Assembly (NCBI RefSeq): GCF_050003625.1
Contig: NC_134398.1
Span: 60,659,641 to 60,723,640 of the forward strand
Source of the DNA: Haematobia irritans
Lineage: Eukaryota; Arthropoda; Insecta; Diptera; Muscidae
Direction of reading: 5' to 3'
Length of the DNA: 64,000 nt
In this document: piece after piece, positions 1 through 9,699 of the stretch
Layout of the letters: the number at the start of each line of letters is the position of its first letter
How positions within the stretch are numbered: the first letter of the stretch is position 1
Translations under genes and position numbers: made by a program
The notes under the pieces: model-generated
The model's database searches: none
What the model was told of the DNA's origin: nothing
What the model saw: only the letters and a program-made list of their open reading frames with translations

Positions 1-539
1 TTTGAGATGCATTTGCTATGCAGTGTCATTTGGAGAGCTGCAATCACCATAAACATATGATTTTGACATCTTAAAATTTGGTCGAAATAAAAAAATTGTA
101 CTCATATGGCCCCATTATTTAACCTTCTTGTTCAGCCATGAATCTCTTCATTGTTAAAAATGAACGTTCGGATGAGCACGTAGTAACTGCAGGGATGGAA
201 AATGCAGTACTATAGTACTTTTTTCAAAACTTTTTCACCCCGGTCAGTAACGTAGTACCCCCGCGAATGATTTAGTACCTTTTGTGTAGACATTTTTGAG
301 TCGATATCAGATTTATGGTACAATAGCTTTGACAAAATATTTTAATATTTTGAGAAAGTCTTTATCAACCTTATTTGCTAATAGTCTTTTACAAATATGG
401 CAAAACAGATATGTTCATGTGGGAAGAAAATCTCGATTTTGTAAAAGACATAGTCAAAAACAAGATTTTATTGAACTTCAAGAATGTTTTAGTCGAAAAA
501 AGAATGCGATTCTATATTATCGATTTTTTGTTTCAGTAG
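1..539. other. AT-rich DNA, no gene recognised
   Basis: I see no coding potential, RNA gene or terminal repeat here. The one longer open frame (about 296-655) runs straight into the palindromic minisatellite that follows and has no recognisable domain, so I treat it as chance. Confidence 0.5.
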
Positions 540-735
540 AAAATGTTGTCAAAATTTTATTTCCATATAGAATTTTTGCAAAATTTTATTTTTATAGAAA
601 ATTTTGTCAACATTTTATTTCAATTGAAAATTTTGTAAAAATTTTATTTCTATAAGAAAATTTTTGCAAAATTTTATTTCTATAGAAAAAATTTTGCAAA
701 ATTTTTTTTCTATAGAATTTTTTTGCAAAATTATT
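540..735. repeat. 29-bp palindromic minisatellite (TTTCTATAGAAA type)
   Basis: About seven degenerate units of roughly 29 bp. Each consists of the 12-bp palindrome TTTCTATAGAAA followed by the near-palindrome AAAATTTTGTCAAAATTTT. The same unit lies inside DINE-like elements at 11.2, 33.7 and 35.1 kb, so this is probably the remnant of such an element. Confidence 0.75.
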
Positions 736-1059
736 TCGGCATAAGCCGGCTATCATACAAAACCTTTTTTCGGAGTGTTCAAGTGTGGTTCATTGTTGGG
801 TTTAATGACTGCCTGAATTTATTCTAATAATTGGTTGATAGTTTTGCTGCAAATAGAGAATGCTGATAAGGAATGTGGTAATTCCGAAACCATCCAACCA
901 TCATGCAGTCTATAGGTCTTTGCCCAAATAAATTTGACAAACATTATTTTCCTCTGTTGGTTAAACTACACTTGTAGTTTAGTCAATGTATGGTTTTAAG
1001 CTGCAACAAAAAAACAACAATGCTTAAAGATCAAAACCAACAATAACAAAACAAAACGA
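736..1059. other. Stretch without recognised features
   Basis: AT-rich sequence between two patches of the 29-bp minisatellite. No frame, RNA or element end is recognisable. Confidence 0.5.
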
Positions 1060-1140
1060 ATGGAAAATTTTATTTCTATAGAAAATTTTTGCAAAATTTT
1101 ATTTATATAGAAAATTTTGTCAAAATTTTATTTTCTTTAA
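1060..1140. repeat. 29-bp palindromic minisatellite, short patch
   Basis: Two to three units of the same TTTCTATAG / AAAATTTTG repeat seen at 540-735, in the same orientation. Confidence 0.7.
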
Positions 1141-2159
1141 AATTCAGTCTCTTGACAATAATATTCAAGTGAAATTTTTGTTGAAATTTAGTAACAAGTA
1201 CCTTTCCGATCAAAAAATACCTTTTTTGTACTTTCTTAAAAATTGTATTTTCCATCCCTGAGCAACTGGTAAAGTGACCAAAATTTTTAAAATATGCACG
1301 TTTGGAAATATCTCTTTATTGCTTCCATCGCTAAATTAGGCAGGTTCTTTTCGCAGATTTTGCTCCATTTCATTTACACACGTATGTTTGGCTGTTTCGT
1401 TGTTGTTCTATGGCCAAACAAAGCGAGTCATGTTCACAAAAAGAATAACAAACACACATAAAAAGCAGAAATACATTTTCCAAAAATGAAATTTGTGGTG
1501 CGAGAACAAAAACAATTTGTTTTTTTCGACCGTCGTTTGACGGGCTTTTCAACTAGTATTCTATGATTTGTGCAAGTTTTATAGGTAAGCGTTTTTCAAA
1601 ATAAAACCTCGAGATTTTCTTCAACATCTTCGATAAGATTTTTCTATGCAGCTAAAAATATATATTTATTTATATAAAAATATTCATTCATTTCGGGGGG
1701 GGTTTGATACCCCTCATCCCCCCCCCCCCCCTGAATACGGCCTTGCTCGAATCCATAGATTTCGACCGTCCATTAAGAAGTTTGGTATTGTTTCCCATCC
1801 AAAGATGCAGCTTCTGTAAAAAGAAGTTTTTTAGATAGTTTCAAAGAGCCTTAAATCTTCACCGAAAAAATAGTAAACTGTTTTAAATAAGGAGAATAAA
1901 TTAACTCGTGCGAAATTGAACTAAATTGTAATCCATATTTGAGATTTCCACAAAGCGATGTTAAAGCCAGAAAAATGTAATGCCCTGGTATACTTTTTAA
2001 CTGCAGTTCACGAAATTATACCCATAGAAGACCAAATTAACAAAAATAAAGAAGAATTTCATTGGCGCCAAATCATGACCATTTTAACCATACTATAGTT
2101 CATATTCGTACGAAAATGTTATTTTGCTTTAGTTCATATTGAACTTATGTGTTCGGTCG
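1141..2159. other. Unassigned DNA with a G-tract/C-tract hairpin
   Basis: No gene is recognised. At 1696-1732 a run of 8 G is followed by CCCC and then a run of about 14 C, just before CTGAATACGG. G-tract/C-tract pairs close to a terminus of this kind are typical of decayed hAT-type ends, but no partner end or target duplication is visible. The rest is AT-rich and unassigned. Confidence 0.4.
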
Positions 2160-2380
2160 TTGAACTTTAAAGGACTTTGATAGCATATGAAAAAAAAAAC
2201 TGAAAAAGCGGAAAATTAAAATTTGCTTCCTAGAAGCAAGTACACAAAACCCAAATTTAAAAGAGAATTGTGTCTTAAAAGTATCCGTACTTGTATTCTC
2301 CGCTTCTTTGGCTCGGAATCAATACCAAAATTTTTAAAGTAAAGACAAAATCTTTGGAATCGGGCATGCTTTTTTCAGTG
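2160..2380 (+). mobile_element. MITE family A, 5'-truncated copy
   Basis: Matches the right part of the complete copy at 25199-25813, including the block around GCTTCCTAGAAGCAAGTAC and the terminal TTTTTTCAGTG. It ends at TA (2381-2382), the expected target dinucleotide. The left terminus is missing. It is non-coding. Confidence 0.75.
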
Positions 2381-2489
2381 TAAAAAAAAAGGAAAATTTC
2401 ATTAAGATGTAGAAATTTTCAAAATTTCAATAAAAATAATTTAAATTTAGCGTTAGTTTAACTACCGATTTGTTTTTGTTTATGTTTGA

Positions 2490-2806
2490 AATTCTCTTCG
2501 CTAATTTTACGAAACATTCTTCATTATCGAAACAACGAAATTTTCAATGATATTTGTAATTTTACAAAGAAGTATTTACGAATATACTTTGTTTTGTAAT
2601 AAGTTAGTACTTTTAGAGAAACATTTTTCATATTTCATGTTTTTTGTAAAGAGAATCTATCAATAGTTGACGAACATTCTGCGTTAAAATATATTCATAG
2701 AAAGTACGAGATCTTTTTGATGAAATTATGAAGAAGTTTCACTGAAATTCTAAAATTGTCTTTCATAATGTGCCTACGTGTATCCCTTTATTAATTTTTT
2801 TAGTGC
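2490..2806. mobile_element. Diverged fragment of MITE family C
   Basis: The order of motifs (ACGAAACATTC, ACGAAATTTTC, TTTACGAAGAA-like runs, GCGTTAAAAT, CATAGAAAGTACGA, then TTATAATGTGC) follows the left half of the complete C element at 3086-3480 but is more diverged. It abuts the left end of the family A copy at 2810. Confidence 0.55.
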
Positions 2807-3085
2807 ATGCACTGATAAAAGCATGCCTGGCTCCAAAGATTTTGCCTTTACACTAATGAATTTGGTATTGATTCCGAGCCAAAGAAGCGGATTATTAAAG
2901 TAAGGATACATTTACGACACAATTTTCTTATAAATTTGAGTTTTGCGTACATGAATCTAGGAAATAATTTTTAATTTATTCAAGTAGAAATTATGCTATG
3001 TTTTAAGTAATAAACGTCTGTAAAATAAAGTATTGAAAACATCTCCTATTTTTAAACGCTTTTTCGCTTTATAGTCAAGATACTA

Positions 3086-3995
3086 CACCGAAAGAATTCT
3101 CTTCGTTAATTTTAAGAAGAATTCTTCAATAATTATTCTTCGTGAATTCTTCATTAAAATAACGAAATTTTCATTCATTTTCGTAAATTTTACGAAGAAC
3201 ATTTTACGAATATACGAAAATTCTACGAAATATTCTACATTAACTTTTCTTCGTAAAAAGTTCGTACTTTTAACGAAACTTTCTTCAAATTTCATGAATA
3301 TTGTGAAGAAGTTTTTACGAATATTTTACGAAACATTCTGCGTTAAAATTTCTTCATAAAAAGTACGAAACATATTCTTAGAAATAACGAAGAAGTTTCA
3401 TTGAAGTTGTAAAATTTCCGTTCGCGGCATTAAATTGTCTTTTATAATGTGCTTGAGTGTATTACTTTATTCTATTTTTTATGCAAGTCTATGCTACTTC
3501 TCATTTGGGTGATAGCGCGCTATGAATAAAAGTGAAGCAATAAAACAAAAAATTATTCAAAAACTTAAGATGTAAAGTAGTGATGTCATTTTTCACACTT
3601 GTAACTATAACCAAATGCACTTTCGACTATAAATTTTTTTCAAAAAGTTCAAACATTTTTGAAAAAAAAAGTACGAAAGTTTTTCATAAAAAGTACGAAA
3701 ATTTTTCATAAAAACTACGAAAATTTTTCATAAAAAGTACGAAACATTTTCATAAAAAGAACGAAATTGTTTCATAAAAAGTACGAAGATTTTTCATAAA
3801 AATTACGAAGATTCTTCATAAAAAGTACGAATTTTTTTCGTACAAACTACGAAAATTTTGGAAGAACTTTTCTTCGTAGAAAGTACGAAATATTTCGTAC
3901 TTTTAATGATTAGTTTCTTTGGTTGCAAAACAATGACAAATTTCGTACTTGTAACGAAATTTTTCGTTCTTTTTACGAAGAAAATTCTTTCGGTG
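3086..3995. mobile_element. MITE family C, complete, TA duplication
   Basis: The 910-bp element starts CACCGAAAGAATTCTCTTCG and ends with its inverse (one mismatch in the first 22 bp). It is flanked by TA at 3084-3085 and 3996-3997, as for Tc1/mariner-like MITEs. The interior is built of repeated CGAAATTTT and CATAAAAAGTACGAAA motifs, with about eight tandem units of ~20 bp at 3665-3835. The frames seen in it are by-products of the repeats. It sits on the terminal TA of hAT element B. Confidence 0.85.
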
Positions 3996-4173
3996 TAGGG
4001 TTTTCTTTTTCCCGGACTTTTTCCATTCCCCGGAATTTTTGTCCAATTTCCCGGGATCCCGGTCAAAGGGAACCTGCTTAGATGTGGCATATATTTAGAC
4101 ATTTGAATAAATTAGAAATCACCTAAAGCTACGGTTATAAGGCGCTGCCTGGACAATTACCAATGTTTATTAT

Positions 4174-4727
4174 CCCACCAAAAAAAGCGTCGCCAAAAAA
4201 GTAATGAAAATGTTCTTTTTGGATCCGGAAGTGGTGCAAAATTGACGCAGAAGCGATGAATTTAACATGGCCTTGTCATAGGACGGAAGTCCTCCATTTC
4301 AACAGCCGTTGCACTGAATTTGCATCACTTCTTTAGGTGTGATCCGAATTTAATGTTTTGGATGTAAATTAAAAAATTCTATGATATTTTGTCAAATAAA
4401 TAATTTTTATAATTTTTAATGGATTCTAACGCTTGTCGGAAACGTTTGACCTCAAAAATCTACAAGTTTTTCAGATTGGATTTAGATTTTTTTTCGACAA
4501 AATTTAAATGATTTGTATCATTTTATTAATTCTTACTCTGTTTTTAACCTATTTGAAACAAAAAAAGTTAAAATTACCCACTAAAAGTATGAAAAAACCA
4601 AGGTATAAAAAATTGAATTAAAAGAACTTCCTGGGTAGTTAAAATAAAGAACATCATTGGGAGTGCATCTTCTGGAAGTGCTTTTAAAGTTGTGCCTTTG
4701 GAAGAACTTCCAAAATTTTTTGCTGGG
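4174..4727 (+). mobile_element. Family E element (CCCAGC ends), complete copy 1
   Basis: 554 bp with inverted ends CCCACCAAAAAA and TTTTTTGCTGGG. It lies between AT dinucleotides (4172-4173, 4728-4729). The empty site is given by element B copy 2, where TTATTATGTT-like sequence is continuous at about 21555. Internal landmarks are GTCGCCAAAAAAGTAATG near the left end and GGAAGAACTTCC (a palindrome) near the right end. It is non-coding. Confidence 0.8.
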
Positions 4728-5324
4728 ATGTTAATCTCTTACATCATCCATAAATCAAACTAAAATAAGAAATATTTTCTAATACACAAAATAAAATAAA
4801 AAAAAACTTGTACAGTAGTTACAATGGAAAGCCTCTTCTGATATAGTGGGATTTTTTTGTAACATTAAAAACTGTATGAAAATGAAGGAAACTTATTTGG
4901 ATTTCACCATCGTAAAACACAGTCACTATATTCCACTATATGCACAAGTTCAGTCTATATTCCCAAAATGAATACACAATCTAAATTTCAAATTAAAGTA
5001 AAAGATTCAATTTTCATAAACACATCCCTTCAATAATTTTGAAAATATTTTGAAATTATGCAATTGCAATAGTTTTTATATAAGGTAAAATGACCCATTC
5101 TTTATAAAGGTTTATTTAGTCTACCAGACTATGGAATTTCGGGTTACAGAAATATGACGATAATAAAGTAGGAAGAGTAACCTTGTTTTAAAAAATTTGG
5201 AGGCCTTTAAAATCTGCGTTAGAACGACTGTGTATATCGGACAAGGAAACTACTACTAACATACTATCCTATTTGAATATAGTACGAATACGAATTTCGA
5301 AGGTAATTGAAAATGTTTACTTAT

Positions 5325-5657
5325 GGTGTTTTCTTTTCTGAAAGAAGTGCTTTGCCTTAATTTTGTCTGTACAGAATGCGCATTTTTTAAATGTTACCAG
5401 CAACCTAAAAAAAAATGCTATCATTTCAGCGGGCAGAAAAGACTTCAAAGAAGGAAACAGGGCAATCGCAGCAATCTCGTTTGTTGGCAGTGCTGAAAAT
5501 GCCCGTAAATTGCCTCTATGCGTGGCGCTATTTTCACAACAGAATTCGAAGCCTTTTCGCACTTTTGCCTGTTTTTTTTTAGAAAAGAACATAAAAAGTA
5601 AATTTTCCGGACAAAATGCAAAAATAGTGTGCATTTTTTACAAGAAAAGAAAACGCC
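5325..5657. mobile_element. Putative small MITE (family U)
   Basis: About 333 bp bounded by the inverted ends GGTGTTTTCTTTTCT and AGAAAAGAAAACGCC. It has a less A+T-rich interior than the surrounding element B, and frames open by chance on both strands (about 5317-5738). No unambiguous target duplication is visible, so the boundaries are tentative. Confidence 0.45.
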
Positions 5658-5857
5658 AGCGAAAAAATATCGTATTCCCGGGAAATCCCGGGATCCCGTT
5701 CCCGGGAAAAAACCATACAAGATACAAATAGTCAACAAATTTAAAGACGATTTAATTAATTTTAAAGAATTTTTCAGAATTATTTAAGTCAAGTTGACCT
5801 TAGTCAAACAAAATGTTCTTTTGTGTTAATATATCCATTTTGAGTAAAATCACCTAA

Positions 5858-6098
5858 AGGTGGGTATTAAGTTCGAGTTTAGCCGCTAAAATCGTCATTT
5901 TTTCACGATTACTTTTCTTTAATAATCCATTTTATGGAATACAACCTTTGTGAAAATTTGCTTTGGGCTATTCCCCATCATGTTATAATGAAATCTGCAA
6001 CAAATATGTACAATTTTATGCCTTTTTTACTGATTTAGTTTTCACTTTAGTGAAAAAATGACGATTTTAGCGGCTAAACTCGAACTTAATACTCACCT
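5858..6098. mobile_element. MITE family D with 49-bp inverted repeats, TAA duplication
   Basis: The 241-bp element has terminal inverted repeats at 5858-5906 and 6050-6098 that match at 48 of 49 positions (start AGGTGGGTATTAAGTTCG). It is flanked by TAA on both sides. The family A paralogue at about 14040 shows the empty site. A 3-bp TAA/TTA duplication fits PIF/Harbinger-type elements. A diverged end of the same family (AACTCGAACTTAATG) appears near 59420. Confidence 0.85.
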
Positions 6099-6178
6099 TA
6101 ACTAGAAAGACAGAACGACGTTATTGTTAAGTTTATCAACTTTTGGACTAGGAGAAAAACTTTATCTACAGAAATAAG

Positions 6179-6205
6179 TGAGCCTGAATATCGGGCTGCC
6201 ACTAT
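6179..6205 (-). repeat. Short fragment of the GGTTAGGTTAGG/GGCAGCCCG retroposon
   Basis: The sequence GAGCCTGAATATCGGGCTGCC is the reverse of the TGGCAGCCCGAT...CAGGCTCAC block seen at 60030 and 15955. It marks where family A sequence stops. Confidence 0.6.
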
Positions 6206-7049
6206 ACCTAGAATATATCACTGGCAAATTATTTTATCTGTTAAAAAAGCCTTTTTCTTAATTTAAATAATTAACGTTTTTTGCATCATAAAGCGATTAT
6301 TTTCTCCATGTAGAAATTAAATGCTTTAATTAATTAAAATTATTAGAATTTACAATTCAATAAATATTTGACTTCACAACAAAGCGATCCATATGGAAGT
6401 TGATTCCTCATCTCCTGTCGCTGTCGATTGATCTCATGCTTAAATTACTATACACTTATGATCATGAGATCTGTATATATTCAACACTTGTTTTCAAGTC
6501 CCTACGATCGCCAATGCCATACCAAATTCTCATTCTCGGTAGCCATCTGGCCCGAGTGGCTAGCTGATTGACTGATCTATGCATTGCATTTGAACACATA
6601 TGTTCAATGTCTACATCAAGTACATGATTGCTAATATTGTATAATAAATATAAGTGGAGTGCAAATGTGATTTTATGACTATTCGTCATATAATCTGTAC
6701 TTGGTGATATTGACACATGCGGCAGCAATGAAATTCCAACGAACAAGGGGTGCTATGTAAAAAATGCTGTCTAATTTTTGTGTGATTTATAGTAAATCAC
6801 GGCTAGTGAGATTCGTACGCTTTGAAGTTTGTCCTTTTCGATTAATAGTTTTGAATTATATACACGCAAACAAATAATTCTTTCCTCCCAAACGAAATTT
6901 TAGACAAACAAAGTTCGTTTCTCATTTGCTTTTCGCTGTAAGGAAGTGTATTTGGAAGAAAAGTATATACTTTTTGTGATAAACGTTTATTCTTTTCCAG
7001 GATGTAAAAACAATTTCATAAAGACAAACTCAAAAAAAAAAAACATTGT
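6206..7049. other. Low-repeat DNA without recognised gene
   Basis: The part around 6380-6760 has a more balanced composition than its surroundings and matches nothing else in the window. Open frames here are under 100 codons with no domain, signal or splice pattern that I can support. Confidence 0.4.
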
Positions 7050-7130
7050 TTTCTTGCTAATTGCATTTTCCCTCACATCTTTCTCACATCCACGAGGGTT
7101 TTTAGTTCTTAACACCTTTTCATGTAATAC
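7050..7130 (-). repeat. Family F fragment
   Basis: The run TTTCCCTCACATCTTTCTCA with GTTCTTAACACC is the reverse of sequence at about 44515-44572, and both lie near other family F or SINE parts. Confidence 0.5.
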
Positions 7131-7181
7131 CAACAATGTAGAAGAAATTATACGATTTTATAATTTTTTAAAATTTGTTTA

Positions 7182-7640
7182 CCTTTCGAACCGCGGACCA
7201 TGCACTTTGTAAGCCAACACACTAACCACTGAGCTATGTACCTGTTATGGTCATCAATAGATAATTATCCATATAAGTTATATTTATATAGCATAGCTTG
7301 CGGCGCCCACGAACCGAATAAACAAAGTTTATTTAACAGAAACAAACATTTAGTTTGGCACCGTGGAGCAGTGGTTGCTACGTCCGACTTGCATGCCAAG
7401 GGTCGTGGGTTCGATCCCTGCTTCGACCAAAGTTTTTGGTTTTTTTTTTCGTACATATATTCCAGATATGTTCGGAAGATTCCGAAAAAATATTCAACAT
7501 TACATTGTAGTATATTAAATTTTGAACTGTCAAATGTGTCTTATTAAAGACCTAAAGTCAGAAAAGAACAGTGTTTGGTATAAACGAAATGGACTGTGTT
7601 GTTGTTTCAAAAATAACTTTTTTTATTGAAAAAATAAAAA
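7182..7640. mobile_element. Two-headed tRNA-like SINE
   Basis: Two tRNA-like units point in opposite directions. The antisense head (7182-7237) has a perfect A box TAGCTCAGTGG (7226-7236, minus strand) and a B box GGTTCGAAAGG (7182-7192). The sense head (about 7359-7431) has the B box GGTTCGATCCC at 7408-7418 and an A-box-like GGAGCAGTGG. The same arrangement and the DNA between the heads recur at 58920-59350, so it is a repeat family and not a pair of tRNA genes. Neither head folds into a convincing acceptor stem by eye. These are RNA polymerase III promoter elements by family knowledge; activity is not shown. Confidence 0.7.
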
Positions 7641-7799
7641 TTTTGTAACAAACGAATCTAACAAAAGAAAAACGTTTTCGGTACACGTTTTCAAAACGAT
7701 TTTTTTCTTTGCGTGTATATATGTTAATCACGAAACAATATTCCATAATGAAGCTATAGGCTTGAAATTGTAAAAGATTTTTTTAACTATAGTATGTTA

Positions 7800-9083
7800 A
7801 CAGGTTGGCTGATAAGTCCCCGGTCTAGACGACGTCACTGGAATTAAATGCATATTATTTTATATAGTACCAACCTTCAAATGATTCGTGTGAAAATTTG
7901 ACGTCTGTAAGTCAATTAGTTTGTGAAATAAAACGTCTTTTGTGAAGCAACGTTTATTATTGTAAAAAAAATGGAAAAAAGGAATTTCGTGTTTTGATAA
8001 AATAATGTTTTCTGAAGGGGAAAAAATACGGTGGAAGCAAAAACTTGGTTTGATAATGAGTTTGCGGACTCTGCCTCAGGGAAATCAAAAATAATTGATT
8101 GGTATGCAAAATTCAAGCATGGTGAAATGAGCACGGATGACGGTGAACGCAGTGGACGCCCGAAAGTGGTGGTTACCGACGAAAACATCAAAAAAATCCA
8201 CAAAATGATTTTGAATGACCGTAAACTGAAGTTGATCGAGATAGCAGAGGCTGTAAAGATATCAAAGGAAGGTGTTGGTCATATCATTAATCAATATTTG
8301 GATATGCGGAAGCTCTGTGCAAAATGGGTGCCGCGCGAACTCACATTTGACCAAAAACAACAAAGTGTTGATGATTCTGAGCGGTGTTTGCAGCTGTTAA
8401 CTCGCAATACACCCGAGTTTTTCCATCGATATGTGACAATGGATGAAACATGGCTCCATCACTACACTCCTGAGTCCAATCGACAGTCGGCGTAGTGGAT
8501 AGCGACCGGTGAAGCGTCTCCGAAGCGTGGAAAGACTCAAAAGTCCGCTGGCAAAGTTATGGCCTCTTTTTTTTTGGGATGCGCATGGAATAATTTTTAT
8601 TGATTATCTTGAGAAGGGAAAAACCATCAACAGTGACTATTATATGGCGTTATTGGAGCATTTGAAGGTTGAAATCGCGGCAAAACGGCCCCATATGAAG
8701 AAGAAAAAAAAGTTGTTCCACCAAGCAGCGCACCGTGCCACAAGTCATTGAGAACGATGTCAAAAATTCATGAATTGGGCTTCGAATTGCTTCCCCACCC
8801 ACCGTATTCTCCAGATCTGGCCCAAGCGACTTTTTCTTCTTCTCAGACCTCAAAAGGATGCTTGCAGGAAAAAAATTTGGCTGCAATGAAGAGGTGATCG
8901 CCGAAACTGAGGCCTATTTTGAGGCAAAACCGAAGGAGTACTACCAAAATGGTATAAAAAAATTGGAAGGTCGTTATAATCGTTGTATCGCTCTTGAAGG
9001 GAACTATGTTGAATGATAAAAACGAATTTTGACAAAAAAATGTGTTTTTCTTTGTTAGACCGGGGACTTATCAGCCAACCTGT
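7800..9083 (+). mobile_element. Full-length Himar1-like mariner element
   Basis: 1,284 bp, the usual mariner size. The perfect inverted ends begin ACAGGTTGGCTGATAAGTCC, and TA duplications lie at 7798-7799 and 9084-9085. These ends are those of the irritans subfamily, first known from the horn fly. The element encloses a single decayed transposase frame (7971-9016). With both termini intact, the copy could in principle still be moved by an active enzyme elsewhere in the genome. That is inference. Confidence 0.93.
7971..9016 (+). pseudogene. Himar1-like mariner transposase pseudogene
   Basis: A DD34D transposase for cut-and-paste movement of its own element. Recognisable in order are an N-terminal helix-turn-helix region (EIAEAVKISKEGVGHII, near 8240), the WVPREL linker, the first catalytic Asp in MDETWLHHY (about 8437-8463), FWDAHGI, and a C-terminal NRCIALEGNYVE ending in TGA at 9014-9016. 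The frame is broken many times: an early stop after MEKRNFVF, a frameshift near 8025, an in-frame TAG at 8493-8495, an indel in the T-run near 8570, loss of the second catalytic Asp (HQ followed by AAHR, near 8718) and a deletion near 8822 around the third. The start is the ATG at 7971, which matches the family's MEK- beginning. It is clearly inactive. Confidence 0.93.
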
Positions 9084-9085
9084 TA

Positions 9086-9699
9086 GATTGAATGGTTAAC
9101 ATAGGTCTTCTTTTATATCCACCACCATAACATCAAAAGTTGGCAATTCAGTTTGTAACACGTCGAAATACTGATTTCCGACCATATGAAGTATATATAT
9201 ATATTCTTAAGGAAAAATTCGGAAACGACCAAAGGATATATGTCTATCTGTGAGTCTTTTGTAATCACGGCATACAGACACCGCAATTTTTATCACATTT
9301 GCCCAACCCTGGAAATCTTGAGGTCCATAAATAAGTCGAATTTGATTTATATCGGTGAGTATTTGATATAGCTCTCATATACGCCGGTCGCACTGATCAG
9401 CCAAATGGCCGAAAATAGTAAGTAAAATTTCCCAATCAGACTCCACAAATCTACAATGCCTTTGAAATAAATACAATTTATTTAAAAGAAAGTTCATAAT
9501 CTTTGCTTGAAACATTTTTTGTTTAAATTTGGGACATGAATCTTTGAAATTTGCAACCCTCCGATTAAGTCATAAGTTTCTGAAGTAAGACCGTTTTTCC
9601 GTAAAGTAAAGAAAAATATTTTTATATAATCCTTTTATCAGCCATTTTAGTCAAGTAGGATATGAGTTCTTTTCATCAAAAAAAAAAAAAAAAAAATTA
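9086..9699. other. Unassigned DNA with poly-A tract
   Basis: AT-rich, with no recognised gene or terminal repeat. A run of about 18 A at 9679-9696 lies just before a DINE-like element. Confidence 0.45.

Larger units (their letters stand above)
3084..5717. mobile_element. hAT-type non-autonomous element, family B (copy 1), with nested insertions
   Basis: The ends are TA+GGGTTTTC on the left and AAAAAACCATA on the right, with CCCGGGA-rich subterminal sequence. The whole is flanked by the 8-bp direct repeat CAAGATAC, which is diagnostic of hAT-like transposition. Copy 2 at 21386-22393 has the same ends and its own 8-bp duplication. This copy contains C (inserted in its first TA), E (4174-4727) and probably U (5325-5657). 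No transposase frame is present, so it would depend on an enzyme supplied elsewhere. Confidence 0.8.
2810..6178 (-). mobile_element. MITE family A copy, split by nested insertions
   Basis: Family A is a roughly 0.6-kb non-coding element with ends CACTGAAAAAA and TA target duplications. This reverse copy runs 2810-3083, continues at 5726-5857 and again at 6102-6178. Its first break is a hAT-type element (3084-5717) with perfect 8-bp duplications CAAGATAC (3076-3083 and 5718-5725). Its second is MITE D (5858-6098) with TAA duplications. Removing both restores the order seen in the uninterrupted paralogue at 13620-14210 (there tagtCAAGATGCaaaa, then cactTAAttataagg). Confidence 0.85.

Noticed and set aside
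5317..5738. Overlapping open frames on both strands (~100-120 codons)
   Set aside because: They are inside small MITE U and the CCCGGG end of hAT element B, with no similarity to known proteins that I recognise.
7359..7431. tRNA gene
   Set aside because: A good B box but no convincing acceptor-stem or anticodon-stem pairing, and the sequence recurs as part of a larger repeat at 59086. Called a SINE head instead.
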